Positions 36,051-45,316 are shown, counted from the stretch's first letter. The stretch is DNA of 64,000 nucleotides from Dyadobacter soli (GCF_900101885.1 NZ_FNAN01000009.1:62001-126000); one strand, 5' to 3'. Notes: a model not told the origin generated them from the sequence alone. Numbers and translations: made by a program.

Positions 36051-36082
36051 ATAGCCCTGCTCCGGAACCGGAACAGGGCTAT
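36051..36082 (-). terminator. Intrinsic terminator after the oxidoreductase gene
   Basis: ATAGCCCTGCTCCGG (36051-36065) and CCGGAACAGGGCTAT (36068-36082) form a 15-bp stem with one mismatch and a 2-nt loop, followed on the minus strand by TTTGTTT. It lies 18 bp after the stop. Confidence 0.8.
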
Positions 36083-36099
36083 GAAATGGTGTTGGTATA

Positions 36100-37191
36100 T
36101 TAAACGAGATCCACGGTGCGGCCGGTCTTCACCGACTCGTCGCAGGCGAATGCGATCTGCAAACTCATCACTGCATCCTGCAAATGGTCGGTCAGATCGA
36201 GGTTCTCGGTGATCGCGCGCAGGAAGTAGCGCTGCTCGCGGTTGCAAAGCTCCTGGTGGTCCGGCTCGTCTTCGAGGTTGATCCAGGTATCTTCTTTTAC
36301 AAATTCATCCGAACCGTTCAGGTCGGCGTGGTGTACGCGGATCGATTCGGTTTTCGTATGCGCTTCTACGGAAGATGATTTGCCGCTGCCGCCCGCATCT
36401 TTCGCTACAATCGACGCCGATCCTTTCGGGCCGATTACGTCTTTCACGAAGAATGCCGTTTCGCTGATCATCGGGCCCCAGCCCGCTTCATACCAGCCTA
36501 CCGAACCGTCTTCAAACCAGATTTGCAGCTGGCCGTAATTATAGTTTCCTGCCGGAATATCTTCGGTCAAACGCGCGCCGATCGCATTCACACGGAGCGG
36601 CTTAGAGCGGGTCATCTGGCACATTACGTCGATGTAATGCACGCCGCAGTCCACAATCGGGCTGAGGCTCTTCATGAGGTTGCGGTGAACGCCCCACATA
36701 TAGCCATGGCTTTGCTGGTTGAGGTTCATACGCATGACCAGCGGCTTGCCCAGGCCCTGCGCTTCCGTTACGAAACGCTCCCACGACGGGTGTACACGGA
36801 GGATGTAGCCTACGACCACTTTTTTGTTGGCTTTTTTAGCAGCTTCCACCACGCGTTTTGCGCCGTCTACGGTGTCGGCAAGCGGTTTTTCGATAAACAC
36901 GTGTGCGCCTGCTTCGAGCGCTTTCACTGCGAAATCTTCGTGCGTATCGGGGTAAGTGGAGATACAAACCGCGTCGGGCTTCGTTTCGTTCAGCGCTGTT
37001 TCGTAGTCGCTGAAAAGGGCGTAACCGCCGCCGAGTTTTTCATTCAATACCTCCTTGCTCTTTCCGGTCGAAACGATCCCGCAGATCTCGAAACCGTCCA
37101 GCAGCTGGTAGGCAAAAGCATGGGAAGCACCCATATTCCCGCAACCGACTACCAGTACGCGGATGGGGCTTTCGTTTTCAAAAGATGACAT
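36100..37191 (-). CDS. Gfo/Idh/MocA family NAD(P)-dependent oxidoreductase
   Basis: 363 aa. The Rossmann dinucleotide motif is VLVVGCGNMGASHAFAY (about residues 12-28). The catalytic family motif EKP is at residues 101-103 (FIEKPLADT). The C-terminal substrate domain has GVHYIDVMCQMT with the conserved His. Family members oxidise or reduce sugars and inositols in the cytosol. No signal peptide. It could process a sugar imported by the adjacent SusCD pairs, but separate terminators make it its own unit. A CAAAATTA at 37267-37274 fits a minus-strand -7 element, weakly. Confidence 0.92.
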   Translation of the reverse strand: MSSFENESPIRVLVVGCGNMGASHAFAYQLLDGFEICGIVSTGKSKEVLNEKLGGGYALFSDYETALNETKPDAVCISTYPDTHEDFAVKALEAGAHVFIEKPLADTVDGAKRVVEAAKKANKKVVVGYILRVHPSWERFVTEAQGLGKPLVMRMNLNQQSHGYMWGVHRNLMKSLSPIVDCGVHYIDVMCQMTRSKPLRVNAIGARLTEDIPAGNYNYGQLQIWFEDGSVGWYEAGWGPMISETAFFVKDVIGPKGSASIVAKDAGGSGKSSSVEAHTKTESIRVHHADLNGSDEFVKEDTWINLEDEPDHQELCNREQRYFLRAITENLDLTDHLQDAVMSLQIAFACDESVKTGRTVDLV

Positions 37192-37407
37192 AGATTAAAG
37201 ATAAATGTTAAGATTATGGGTTAGCAGGAACAAGCGGGAGGCAACGTTGCAGTCCGCTTTGTCTGTCAAAATTAGGCATTAAAATCCGTATTCGGCCAGT
37301 TTCGGGCTAAGTGAAAAAAAATCCCGCATCGGTGATAAAATTCTCTTTGAAAATAGAAATAACTGTACGATAATGCATGAATTTTGTTACTCCTCATCTA
37401 CTTGTTC

Positions 37408-39447
37408 ATGACTTACTTTTTACTTCCTATCAGACTGTCCCGTCTGTGCCGCAGGAATGTTTTGTCCATCCCGTTCCTGCTGTTTTTCTTCATTTTCCAG
37501 GCTTTCGCGCAAGATGATTTCAAACCCAAACTGGGGCTGATCGACCGTGCTTCGCTTGAAATGAATGCCTATCCCGGCGACAGTACCGCCGAGGCTGTTT
37601 TTCTCTACGACTACGGCAAAGTGACCTTCTCGTACGACAACCTCAGAGGCTTGATGATGACGACCAACATTTGGGTCCGTGTCAAGATCCTCAAAGAATC
37701 GGCGCTTGAAAGAGCATCGGTTGACATACCCTACTACATGGGTTCCAGCTACAAGGACCAGGAGTGGGTGGAGGACCTGAAAGGTTATACCTACAATCTC
37801 GAAAACAACCAGATCGTCCGCACCGAGCTCGAAAAGAAGGCGATCCGTCGCGAAAAAACGAGCGATACCCAGACTACTGTAAAGTTTAACCTTCCCAATG
37901 CGAAAAAAGGTTCGATTATCGAGTATTCGTACTCGCGCGTTTCGCCGATGAGTGTGCGGCATGAGCCGGAAATCTGGACGTTTCAGGGAGCGGTACCGCG
38001 TAAATGGAGTGAGTACAACATTATTATCCCGGGTTTCCTCGATTACAAGATGACCATGGGCGGCTACATCCCTTTGGATATCCACAAGCAGGAACCGTTA
38101 AACGTATCTGTCGGGCATTCGACTTATGACGGGCCGGGACTTTCCTACCGTTTTGTGATCAAAGATGTGCCCGCGTTCGTCAATGAGCCATTCATCACGA
38201 CGGCGTCGGATTATGTATCCAAAATCAACTTCGAACTCGCGAGCATTAATGTGCCCGGCGAAATGAAAAAGAACTTTTCGCAAACGTGGGACAACGTGGA
38301 AAGGACGCTCGACGAAGCCACGTGGTTTGGCGGCGAGCTCCGGAAGAGCGGGTTCCTGAAAGATATGCGTGATGAAATCGCCGCGAAAAGCACCGACCCG
38401 CTCGAACGCATGAACCTCGCATACAGGCACATTCAGGAGCGCATGAAGTGGGATGGGTATTCGGGCCTTTTCGCAGCTGGGGGCATCAAAAAGGCGTATG
38501 ATAACCGCAAAGGCAATGCATGCGACATTAACCTGATGCTGACCGTGCTGCTGCGCGAACTGGACCTCGAATGCGACCCTGTGCTGCTCAGCACGCGTGC
38601 GCATGGTTACCTGCACCAGGAAATCCCGATGCTGGAAAGCTTCAACTATGTGATAGCACACGTGAAGATCGGAGAGAAAGCGTACTTTCTGGATGCCTCG
38701 GAATCATTTGCGAAGCCGGGGCTGCTACCCGAAAGGGCATTGAACGGCGTTGGAAGAATTATTCCTAAAAAAGGAAAAGGCCGCTTCCTGGAAATCATTC
38801 CTGCCGACTCGCAAAGCAAACTCGAAATGATCACCGCCAACATCGTTCCCGAAGACGGTACCATTAAAGGAAGTTACAGCATTTCATATGGTGGCTACGA
38901 AGCGCTCGACTGGCGGTCCAAATATGGTGCCGAAGGCGACAATGTATTTCACGACGACCTGAAAAAAGCGGTACCCGAATGGAACATTCAGAAAGTAGCG
39001 ATCCAGAACAAAGCGGAGGATTTCAAAGGCACCGTCAATGTGACTTGCCAGTTTGAAATGGAGGATGAAAACGCATCGCCGGCCGTGTTCTATTTCAATC
39101 CGGTACTGGCGGGGCGATGGACGAAGAATCCGCTAAAAGCCAAAGAACGCATTTACCCGATCGACCTGGGCACGGGCATTTCGGCATCGTTTATCGGAAA
39201 TTTTACATTGCCGGATGGCTATGCATTGGAGGAAATGCCGAAAGCGGAAATCATCGTGCTGCCCGATAAGGGAGGGAAGTTCTCTTACCAGGTGCGCCAG
39301 GTAGGCAACGTCATTCAGGTGAATTCGACAATCATCGTCAGCCGCACACGCTTCTTGTCCGAAGAGTATGCGGATCTCAAAGAATTTTTCGAGCGCGTCG
39401 TACAGAAGCATGCGCAGCCATTGGTGATCAAGAAAAAGAACATTTAA
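37408..39447 (+). CDS. Secreted DUF3857 / transglutaminase-like protein (His replaced by Tyr)
   Basis: 679 aa from the ATG at 37408; the frame can be extended to a TTG at 37384. A long signal segment ends LFFFIFQAFAQ. The DUF3857 domain covers about the first 300 residues (VRVKILKESALERASVDIPY; GSIIEYSYSRVSPMSV). A transglutaminase-like domain follows with Cys in GNACDINLML (codon 38521-38523) and Asp in YFLDAS (38692-38694). The position of the catalytic His holds Tyr in FNYVIAHV (38647-38649), so normal papain-like catalysis is doubtful. The C-terminal part is a DUF3858-like beta domain. It is the first of two tandem paralogues, 15 bp apart. Probably periplasmic; function unknown. Confidence 0.85.
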   Translation: MTYFLLPIRLSRLCRRNVLSIPFLLFFFIFQAFAQDDFKPKLGLIDRASLEMNAYPGDSTAEAVFLYDYGKVTFSYDNLRGLMMTTNIWVRVKILKESALERASVDIPYYMGSSYKDQEWVEDLKGYTYNLENNQIVRTELEKKAIRREKTSDTQTTVKFNLPNAKKGSIIEYSYSRVSPMSVRHEPEIWTFQGAVPRKWSEYNIIIPGFLDYKMTMGGYIPLDIHKQEPLNVSVGHSTYDGPGLSYRFVIKDVPAFVNEPFITTASDYVSKINFELASINVPGEMKKNFSQTWDNVERTLDEATWFGGELRKSGFLKDMRDEIAAKSTDPLERMNLAYRHIQERMKWDGYSGLFAAGGIKKAYDNRKGNACDINLMLTVLLRELDLECDPVLLSTRAHGYLHQEIPMLESFNYVIAHVKIGEKAYFLDASESFAKPGLLPERALNGVGRIIPKKGKGRFLEIIPADSQSKLEMITANIVPEDGTIKGSYSISYGGYEALDWRSKYGAEGDNVFHDDLKKAVPEWNIQKVAIQNKAEDFKGTVNVTCQFEMEDENASPAVFYFNPVLAGRWTKNPLKAKERIYPIDLGTGISASFIGNFTLPDGYALEEMPKAEIIVLPDKGGKFSYQVRQVGNVIQVNSTIIVSRTRFLSEEYADLKEFFERVVQKHAQPLVIKKKNI

Positions 39448-39462
39448 TATCCTCTCGTTTTC

Positions 39463-41394
39463 ATGCAAAAGTTAAAATCAATGCTCGGGCGTATCGTGGT
39501 GATATGTCTGATGTCGCCGGCAGTTTTCGGGCAAACGGATTTCAACATTACCAAAATCAACCCGGTACTTTTAAAAGATGCCGATGCGGTGGTGCGGCTG
39601 GACGAAACGGTGTGGGAAATCAAATCCCAGGCCGAGGCGGTGATGAAATGCCGGTCGGTAGTGACGGTATTGAATGAAAAAGGAGAGGATGGGCACGGGC
39701 AACTGCGGGTGCGCTACGACAAGTTTACCAAAATCATAGACATCAGCGGCAATATTTACGATGCAAGCGGCAAGCAGGTCAAAAAGCTGCGGAATTCGGA
39801 AATCGAAGACTACGGCTACGGCGGCGGAGCCGACAATATTTCCGATGCCCGTGTGAAACTGGCCAGTTTCGGTAAGAAAAGCTACGCCTATCCCTACACC
39901 ATTGAATATGTGTACGAAGTCCGTGACCGCAATATGATGTCCTACCCAGGCTGGTCGCCCGATCAGGAAGAGGGTTCGGCGGCGGAGTTGTCGGTGTACC
40001 GCATTCTCGCACCGGCCGGGTTCAAATTCCGGTACAAGGAATACAATGGTGTGCCCGCTGTCGTGAAATCCAAAGGAGCCGAGGGGGTGGACGTTTATGA
40101 ATGGTCGATGAAAGACCAGCCCGCCCGGAAGTCGAGCGACTTGTACCAGTTGCCGGCCATCGACCGGACTCCGCTGGTGATGGCAGCTCCTTCCGATTTC
40201 GAGGTACAGGATTACAAAGGCAATTTCAATAGCTGGGAGGATTTCGGCAAATTCTACGGCACCCTGAATGCTGGCCGCGACGCGTTGCCGCCTGCGGTAG
40301 CGGCCGAAGTAAAAGCATTGACGAAATCCGCCCGCTCGGAGCGCGAGAAAGCCGAATTGATATACAAATGGATGCAAGCCAAATCCCGGTATGTAAGCAT
40401 TCAGCTGGGCATCGGCGGCTGGCAAACCATTGATGCGACAACCGTAGCGAACACCGGATACGGCGATTGCAAGGCATTGACCAACTTTACCCTGGCAGCA
40501 TTGCGATCGGTGGGTATTAATTGCTATACCGCATTGATCAGGGCCGGTGATGAGGAAGTGATCAAGCCCGATTTCCCTTCCAACCAGTTCAACCATGCCA
40601 TTGCCTGTGCGGTAGTGGATAAAGACACTATGTGGCTCGAATGTACGAGCCAAACGACGAAACCCAACTTTATGGGCTCTTTCACGGGCGGGCGCTATGC
40701 GTTGCTCGTGACGCCTGATGGCGGCAAGCTCGTGCGTACGCAGGATTACAAGGCGATCCAGAACGTGCGGAACAGCCGTGCGCTTGTAAAACTCGGCGAG
40801 ACCGGCGATGGCGAGGTGGACGTAAAAGTACTGTACACCGGCTTGCAGCACGAAAGCCGCGCGAGGGTGATCAACAGCGGCTCCAAGGAAGAGCAGAAGA
40901 AATGGCTTTTGAACCACATTAACCTGCCCAGCCTCGACTTGCAGCGATTTGAACTGATCCAGGGCCAGGACCCTTCCGTTACCGAAAAACTGACATTGAA
41001 CGTCCGCAACTGCGCCACCAAAACAGGTACCCGCCTGTTTGTCAAGCCGAGCCTGCTGAGCCGGCCGTTCGAGCTCCCTGCCGTGACTGAGCGCACGACG
41101 GATTTCTATCTGCCGGTTTCGGATTACAACTTTACCGATCTTGATACGGTATCGTACGAAGTTCCTGCCAATTACAAATTGGAAACCACATTGCCCGCAT
41201 TCCAGATCGCTTCCGCATTCGGCAGCTATGAAATGAAAACGACGTTCGAGAATAACAAGCTCATTTGCGCGAGGAAAGTGGTAATGAACGGCGGACGCTA
41301 CGGATCGAAGGATTTTGCAGCGTGGGTCGATTTCCTTAAAAAGATCAGAAAGGCCGACAGGGCGCAGGTGGTGTTCGTCGAAAACAAGCTTTAA
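39463..41394 (+). CDS. Secreted DUF3857 / transglutaminase-like protein (second paralogue)
   Basis: 643 aa with signal peptide ending MSPAVFGQ. DUF3857 domain with VVTVLNEKGEDGHGQLRVRY and YTIEYVYEVRDRNMMSYPGW. The transglutaminase-like core has GYGDCKALTNFTLAALRSVG (Cys-336), FNHAIACA (His-378) and WLECTS, where the usual Asp is Glu (40639-40641). So Cys and His are present and the third triad residue is changed to Glu. This is the reverse of the first paralogue, which keeps Asp and loses His. Likely co-transcribed and possibly acting together in the periplasm. Function unknown. Confidence 0.87.
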   Translation: MQKLKSMLGRIVVICLMSPAVFGQTDFNITKINPVLLKDADAVVRLDETVWEIKSQAEAVMKCRSVVTVLNEKGEDGHGQLRVRYDKFTKIIDISGNIYDASGKQVKKLRNSEIEDYGYGGGADNISDARVKLASFGKKSYAYPYTIEYVYEVRDRNMMSYPGWSPDQEEGSAAELSVYRILAPAGFKFRYKEYNGVPAVVKSKGAEGVDVYEWSMKDQPARKSSDLYQLPAIDRTPLVMAAPSDFEVQDYKGNFNSWEDFGKFYGTLNAGRDALPPAVAAEVKALTKSARSEREKAELIYKWMQAKSRYVSIQLGIGGWQTIDATTVANTGYGDCKALTNFTLAALRSVGINCYTALIRAGDEEVIKPDFPSNQFNHAIACAVVDKDTMWLECTSQTTKPNFMGSFTGGRYALLVTPDGGKLVRTQDYKAIQNVRNSRALVKLGETGDGEVDVKVLYTGLQHESRARVINSGSKEEQKKWLLNHINLPSLDLQRFELIQGQDPSVTEKLTLNVRNCATKTGTRLFVKPSLLSRPFELPAVTERTTDFYLPVSDYNFTDLDTVSYEVPANYKLETTLPAFQIASAFGSYEMKTTFENNKLICARKVVMNGGRYGSKDFAAWVDFLKKIRKADRAQVVFVENKL

Positions 41395-41469
41395 GGCGAT
41401 TTTGGGGAGTATGTTAAAATATGTAAGGAATTGATTAAAACATGTGAATATCCGCATGGAAGCATGGAT

Positions 41470-41477
41470 TAATTTTG
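41470..41477 (+). promoter_or_regulatory. Possible -7 element for the hydroxyproline operon
   Basis: TAATTTTG matches TAnnTTTG, 26 bp before the start codon at 41504. No TTG stands at the usual -33 spacing, so an activator would be needed or the match is chance. Confidence 0.3.
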
Positions 41478-41503
41478 GACTAAAATTTTAACATAAGCAG
41501 GAT

Positions 41504-42436
41504 ATGAACAAAGAAGCATGGTCTGGCATTTTCCCAGCGTTGGTGACGCCATTCAAATCAGATGATACAGTTGATTTTGAGCTGTTCGGCAAGAACCTCG
41601 AAGCGCAGGTAGAGGCAGGTATTACCGGGGTGATCGTAGGCGGTTCGCTCGGAGAAGCCAGCACACTCACCCGCGCCGAGAAAATGGAGCTGGTGAAATA
41701 TGCTAAACAGGCACTTCCTGCCGGCCTGCCAGTAGTACTCGGTATCGCCGAGCAATCGACAGCCGAAGCGGTAAGCATCGCGAAAGAAGCTGAAAGCGTG
41801 GGCGCCGACGGTCTGATGATCCTGCCACCTATGCGCTACAAAGCCGACGACGCTGAAACCGTGCATTGGTTCAAGACGATCGCCGAAAGCGTATCGCTTT
41901 CGATTATGATCTATAATAATCCTTACGACTACAAAATCGAAGTGACGCTGCCGATGTTCGAAGAACTGGCGAAAGTTCCGAACATTCACGCCGTCAAAGA
42001 ATCGACCCGCGATGTAAGTAATGTAACGCGCCTGTTTAACAAGTTCGGCGACCGTTTCCGTGTCTTCTGCGGTGTGGACACGCTCATTATGGAAGAGGTA
42101 ATGCTTGGTGCCGACGGTGTGATCGGCGGCCTCGTGGATGCATTTCCGAAGGAGACCGTTGCGATTTTCAACCTCGTGAAAGCGGGTCAATACAAAGAAG
42201 CATTGGCGATTTACCGCTGGTACCTGCCTTTGCTGGAACTCGATATTCATCCCAAACTGGTCCAGAATATCAAACTCGCCGCCGCCAAAATGGGTATCGG
42301 CTCGGAATATGTGCGCGAACCGCGTTTGCCGCTTGCCGGTGCAGAGCGCGAGAAAGTGCTCGCGATCATCGACCAGGCCATTGCTACACAACCCGAACTG
42401 CCGGATTATTTGAATTTGGCGGTTGACGTGGCGTAA
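41504..42436 (+). CDS. DHDPS-family protein, likely 1-pyrroline-4-hydroxy-2-carboxylate deaminase
   Basis: 310 aa (beta/alpha)8 barrel of the DapA/NAL superfamily. The Schiff-base Lys is residue 165 in HAVKEST, and the substrate-binding loop is GGSLGEASTL in place of the DapA GTTGES. The active-site Tyr is in IYNNPYDY. The neighbours (aldehyde dehydrogenase, proline-racemase-family epimerase, FAD oxidase, permease) are those of bacterial hydroxyproline catabolism. This points to the step that deaminates and dehydrates pyrroline-4-hydroxy-2-carboxylate to 2-oxoglutarate semialdehyde. A true lysine-pathway DapA is less likely because the pyruvate-binding loop is changed and the context is catabolic. 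First gene of the cluster. Confidence 0.85.
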   Translation: MNKEAWSGIFPALVTPFKSDDTVDFELFGKNLEAQVEAGITGVIVGGSLGEASTLTRAEKMELVKYAKQALPAGLPVVLGIAEQSTAEAVSIAKEAESVGADGLMILPPMRYKADDAETVHWFKTIAESVSLSIMIYNNPYDYKIEVTLPMFEELAKVPNIHAVKESTRDVSNVTRLFNKFGDRFRVFCGVDTLIMEEVMLGADGVIGGLVDAFPKETVAIFNLVKAGQYKEALAIYRWYLPLLELDIHPKLVQNIKLAAAKMGIGSEYVREPRLPLAGAEREKVLAIIDQAIATQPELPDYLNLAVDVA

Positions 42437-42441
42437 ATTTG

Positions 42442-42515
42442 CTACTACAAGTATTGCGCTGCTCCGCACCTTGCCGGATCGCGAACGGTGCAGAGCACCG
42501 CAACACTTGTAGTAG
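42442..42515. repeat. Imperfect palindromic REP-like element inside the hydroxyproline cluster
   Basis: Arms 42442-42470 (CTACTACAAGTATTGCGCTG + CTCCGCACC) and 42487-42515 pair at 26 of 29 positions around a 16-nt loop. A single further arm core, GGTGCAGCGCACC, occurs at 42547-42559. The element shares its core and tips with the palindrome at 48123-48186, so both belong to one dispersed family. It lies between the deaminase and dehydrogenase genes and could reduce downstream expression. Confidence 0.8.
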
Positions 42516-42702
42516 TAGAATGGTTGATTCGGGGGATTGAATGTCAGGTGCAGCGCACCGCAAGAACATGACATTTTCGAAGTGTGTGTTGTGTCCGGAT
42601 GGCCATACCCCGGCCAATAACCGTAATATTGACAAAAAAAGCGCCGTATCATCGTTAGATTCACTGCGCGGGATTGTTACCATTTTGTCAAAACATCAAA
42701 TT

Positions 42703-44172
42703 ATGAATTCATCCGATTTAGATCTTATTCTTGAAAAAGCCCAGGAAGCATTCGTTGCGATGAACGCTTACGCATTGCGCCGCCGGGTTGCATTGATGAA
42801 CACCATTGCCGACGAGATCGAGGCGCTTGGCGCCGAGCTCGTGCAAACCGCAATGGCCGAATCCAACCTGCCCGAGGCGCGTCTGAACGGCGAAAAAGCG
42901 CGGACGGTGTTCCAGTGGAGAAGCTACGCGCAGGCGGTTGAAAACGGTTATTCGCTGGATGCCAGCATTGATACCGCTAATCCGCAACGTGCCGTGCCCA
43001 AGCCGGATATCCGCAAAACGAATGTAGGGCTGGGTCCTGTGGCCGTTTTTGGTGCAAGTAACTTTCCATTTGCATTCTCTACGGCGGGCGGCGATACTGC
43101 CAGCGCCATTGCGGCCGGTTGTCCGGTTGTCGTGAAAGCGCATCCCGGTCATCCGAAAACTTCGCAGATCATGGCGGATGCGATTAGCCGTGGTGTAGCG
43201 AAAGCAGGCTTCCCCGAAGGCACATTTGCCCATATTTTTACTGAAACCATTGAAGAAGCGCAGGCATTGGTGAGCCATCCGGTAATCAAGGCGGTCGGTT
43301 TTACGGGCTCGAACCGGGGCGGACTCGCGTTGGTGGAGGTTGCCAATAAGCGCAAGGAGCCTATTCCGGTTTTTGCTGAAATGGGTAGCATTAACCCTGT
43401 ATTTCTGTTGCCGGGCAAGCTGAGTACTGCCGGTGCGGAGTTGGCAAAACAATATGCAGGCTCGCTCACACTCGGCGTAGGGCAGTTTTGTACCAATCCC
43501 GGCTTGCTGATCACGGAAGATAATCCTGCATTGGACGGCTTTATCGAAGCATTGAACCAGGAAATCGTGAACATTGTCCCCGCGCCGATGCTGAATGCGG
43601 GCATCGCGGTCGCGTACCGTGGTAACCGTGAAAAGGTAATTGGTCAAAGCGGTGTGGAGCTGGTGGCAGTAGCGGCGAACGAAGCTGCCGACGGCCAGGG
43701 TGCTGCTACTGTGGCAACGGTTTCCGGTGTCGATTTTCTGATTAATGATGAATTGCAAACCGAGGTTTTCGGGCCATTTGCATTGATCGTGAAATGCAGG
43801 AATGCGGAGGAAATGCTGGCGGTGACTGAAAAACTGCACGGTCAGCTGACTGCGACATTGCTGGCGACGAGCGAAGATCTTGCCTCGCGCCGCGAGTTGG
43901 TAGCCGCTATCCAAAACAAATGCGGCCGCATTATCTTCAACAATTTCCCGACGGGCGTTGAAGTATGCAAATCGATGCATCACGGCGGGCCATTCCCGTC
44001 GTCGAGCAACAGCCAGTTTACGTCGGTAGGCCCGGATGCGATCAAGCGGTTTACCCGCCCGTTGAGCTTCCAGAACTGGCCAGACGAATTTTTACCGGAC
44101 GAATTGAAAAATGCCAACCCGCTGGGAATCTGGCGGACGGTGGATAACGAGATAACCAAAGCGGCGCTGTAA
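42703..44172 (+). CDS. Aldehyde dehydrogenase, likely 2-oxoglutarate semialdehyde dehydrogenase
   Basis: 489 aa from the ATG at 42703 (MNSSDLDLILEKAQEAF). The frame is open from 42541, but that extension translates the palindromic repeat region and is not protein-like. ALDH hallmarks: GLGPVAVFGASNFPFAFSTA, VVVKAHPGHP, the general-base Glu in FAEMGSINP, and the catalytic Cys-263 in GVGQFCTNPG. This sequence type (FGASNFP, HPGHP) is the NADP-dependent ketoglutarate semialdehyde dehydrogenase group, which completes hydroxyproline breakdown by making 2-oxoglutarate. It lies 18 bp before the epimerase gene. Confidence 0.9.
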   Translation: MNSSDLDLILEKAQEAFVAMNAYALRRRVALMNTIADEIEALGAELVQTAMAESNLPEARLNGEKARTVFQWRSYAQAVENGYSLDASIDTANPQRAVPKPDIRKTNVGLGPVAVFGASNFPFAFSTAGGDTASAIAAGCPVVVKAHPGHPKTSQIMADAISRGVAKAGFPEGTFAHIFTETIEEAQALVSHPVIKAVGFTGSNRGGLALVEVANKRKEPIPVFAEMGSINPVFLLPGKLSTAGAELAKQYAGSLTLGVGQFCTNPGLLITEDNPALDGFIEALNQEIVNIVPAPMLNAGIAVAYRGNREKVIGQSGVELVAVAANEAADGQGAATVATVSGVDFLINDELQTEVFGPFALIVKCRNAEEMLAVTEKLHGQLTATLLATSEDLASRRELVAAIQNKCGRIIFNNFPTGVEVCKSMHHGGPFPSSSNSQFTSVGPDAIKRFTRPLSFQNWPDEFLPDELKNANPLGIWRTVDNEITKAAL

Positions 44173-44190
44173 CATCAGCCCGGGAGCATT

Positions 44191-45192
44191 ATGCGTAAAA
44201 CTTTTTTCTGTATCGACGCCCACACCTGCGGCAACCCCGTACGCGTAGTCGCAGGTGGCGGGCCGCTCCTCGAGGGCAACAGTATGATGGAGCGCAGGCT
44301 CCATTTTTTGAGGGAATTCGACTGGATCCGCAAGGGCCTGATGTTCGAGCCGCGCGGCCACGATATGATGAGCGGCAGCATTCTCTACCCGCCCATTGAT
44401 CCGGCAAACGACATTGGTGTACTCTACATTGAAACCAGCGGATGTTTGCCGATGTGCGGCCACGGGACGATCGGTACCGTTACAATCGCCATTGAAGAAG
44501 GCTTGGTAACGCCAAAAGTACCGGGCAAGCTGCGCCTCGAAACGCCCGCCGGATTGGTACTGGTGGAATATGTGCAGGAAGGCCGGAAGGTGAAGTCCGT
44601 CAAACTGATCAATATCAAATCATTCCTCGCGGCGGAAAAGCTGACCGTCGAATGCCCTGATCTGGGGACATTGACAGTCGATGTTTCCTACGGCGGTAAC
44701 TTCTACGCGATCGTCGATCCGCAGGAGAATTTCAAAGGCATTGAAAACCATACCGCCGACCAGCTGATCAGTTGGAGCCGCGTGTGCCGCCAGCGGATGA
44801 ACGAGCAATATTCATTCGTGCATCCCGAAAACGAGCATATCAAAGGCCTCAGCCATTTCCTGTGGACCGGCGCCCCGCTTGATCCGACATCTACCGCACG
44901 CAATGCCGTTTTCTACGGCGACAAGGCCATCGACCGCTCGCCATGCGGCACGGGCACGTCTGCGCGTATGGCGCAGTGGCATGCGAAGGGTAAGCTCAAA
45001 AAAGGCGACCGTTTCGTGCACGAGAGCATTATCGGTTCCAAATTCACTGGTACAGTCGAAGAAGAAACGACCATCGGCGACAAACCCGCCATGATCCCGG
45101 GCATCGAAGGCTGGGCGGTGATTACCGGCCACAATACCATTTTCATAGACGACGAGGAAGATCCTTATGCGTTTGGTTTTCAGGTGATTTGA
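44191..45192 (+). CDS. 4-hydroxyproline 2-epimerase (proline racemase family)
   Basis: 333 aa. Both catalytic Cys residues are present: Cys-89 in LPMCGHGTIG and Cys-252 in DRSPCGTGTSA. Two Cys indicate a racemase/epimerase; the dehydratase branch of the family has Thr or Ser at one of these positions. FFCIDAHTCGNPVRVVAGG is the typical start. In this cluster it would convert trans-4-hydroxy-L-proline to cis-4-hydroxy-D-proline, the substrate of the next gene's FAD enzyme. Proline racemase itself is the main alternative, but the neighbours favour hydroxyproline. Cytosolic. Confidence 0.92.
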   Translation: MRKTFFCIDAHTCGNPVRVVAGGGPLLEGNSMMERRLHFLREFDWIRKGLMFEPRGHDMMSGSILYPPIDPANDIGVLYIETSGCLPMCGHGTIGTVTIAIEEGLVTPKVPGKLRLETPAGLVLVEYVQEGRKVKSVKLINIKSFLAAEKLTVECPDLGTLTVDVSYGGNFYAIVDPQENFKGIENHTADQLISWSRVCRQRMNEQYSFVHPENEHIKGLSHFLWTGAPLDPTSTARNAVFYGDKAIDRSPCGTGTSARMAQWHAKGKLKKGDRFVHESIIGSKFTGTVEEETTIGDKPAMIPGIEGWAVITGHNTIFIDDEEDPYAFGFQVI

Positions 45193-45302
45193 GTTATAGT
45201 TTATAGTTTAGAGTTTAAAGTCTAGAGTTAAGAGTTAAGGGTTAAGAGTTTAGGGTTAAAGTTTGGGGTTGAAAGTTCAGAGTTGAAAGTTTTAAGTGCT
45301 TG
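45191..45302. repeat. Degenerate heptameric tandem repeat
   Basis: From 45191 the DNA reads in 7-bp steps: GAGTTAT, AGTTTAT, AGTTTAG, AGTTTAA, AGTCTAG, AGTTAAG, AGTTAAG, GGTTAAG, AGTTTAG, GGTTAAA and so on to about 45302 (16 units with loose consensus AGTTTAG). It fills almost the whole gap between the epimerase and FAD oxidase genes and starts inside the epimerase TGA stop. Confidence 0.85.
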
Positions 45303-45316
45303 AAGTTTAAATTGAA

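Noticed and set aside
39571..41457. Antisense open frame of 628 codons opposite the second DUF3857 gene
   Set aside because: It mirrors a well-supported secreted protein on the plus strand, has no recognisable domain, and such long shadows are expected at this GC content.
41504..42436. Lysine-pathway dihydrodipicolinate synthase (DapA)
   Set aside because: The pyruvate-binding loop is altered and the gene sits in a hydroxyproline catabolic cluster rather than with lysine genes.
41558..42664. Antisense open frame of 368 codons opposite the DHDPS-family gene
   Set aside because: It runs through the palindromic repeat and the sense gene has an intact Schiff-base Lys motif, so it is a shadow.
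42541..42702. Longer N-terminus for the aldehyde dehydrogenase
   Set aside because: The added 54 codons translate repeat-element DNA; the ATG at 42703 starts directly before the conserved domain.
42718..43983. Antisense open frame of 421 codons opposite the aldehyde dehydrogenase
   Set aside because: The sense strand encodes a clear ALDH with all catalytic residues; the antisense product shows no family features.
45191..45302. Telomere-like sequence
   Set aside because: Although TTTAGGG-like units occur, the array is degenerate, internal, and in an operon of a bacterial chromosome.
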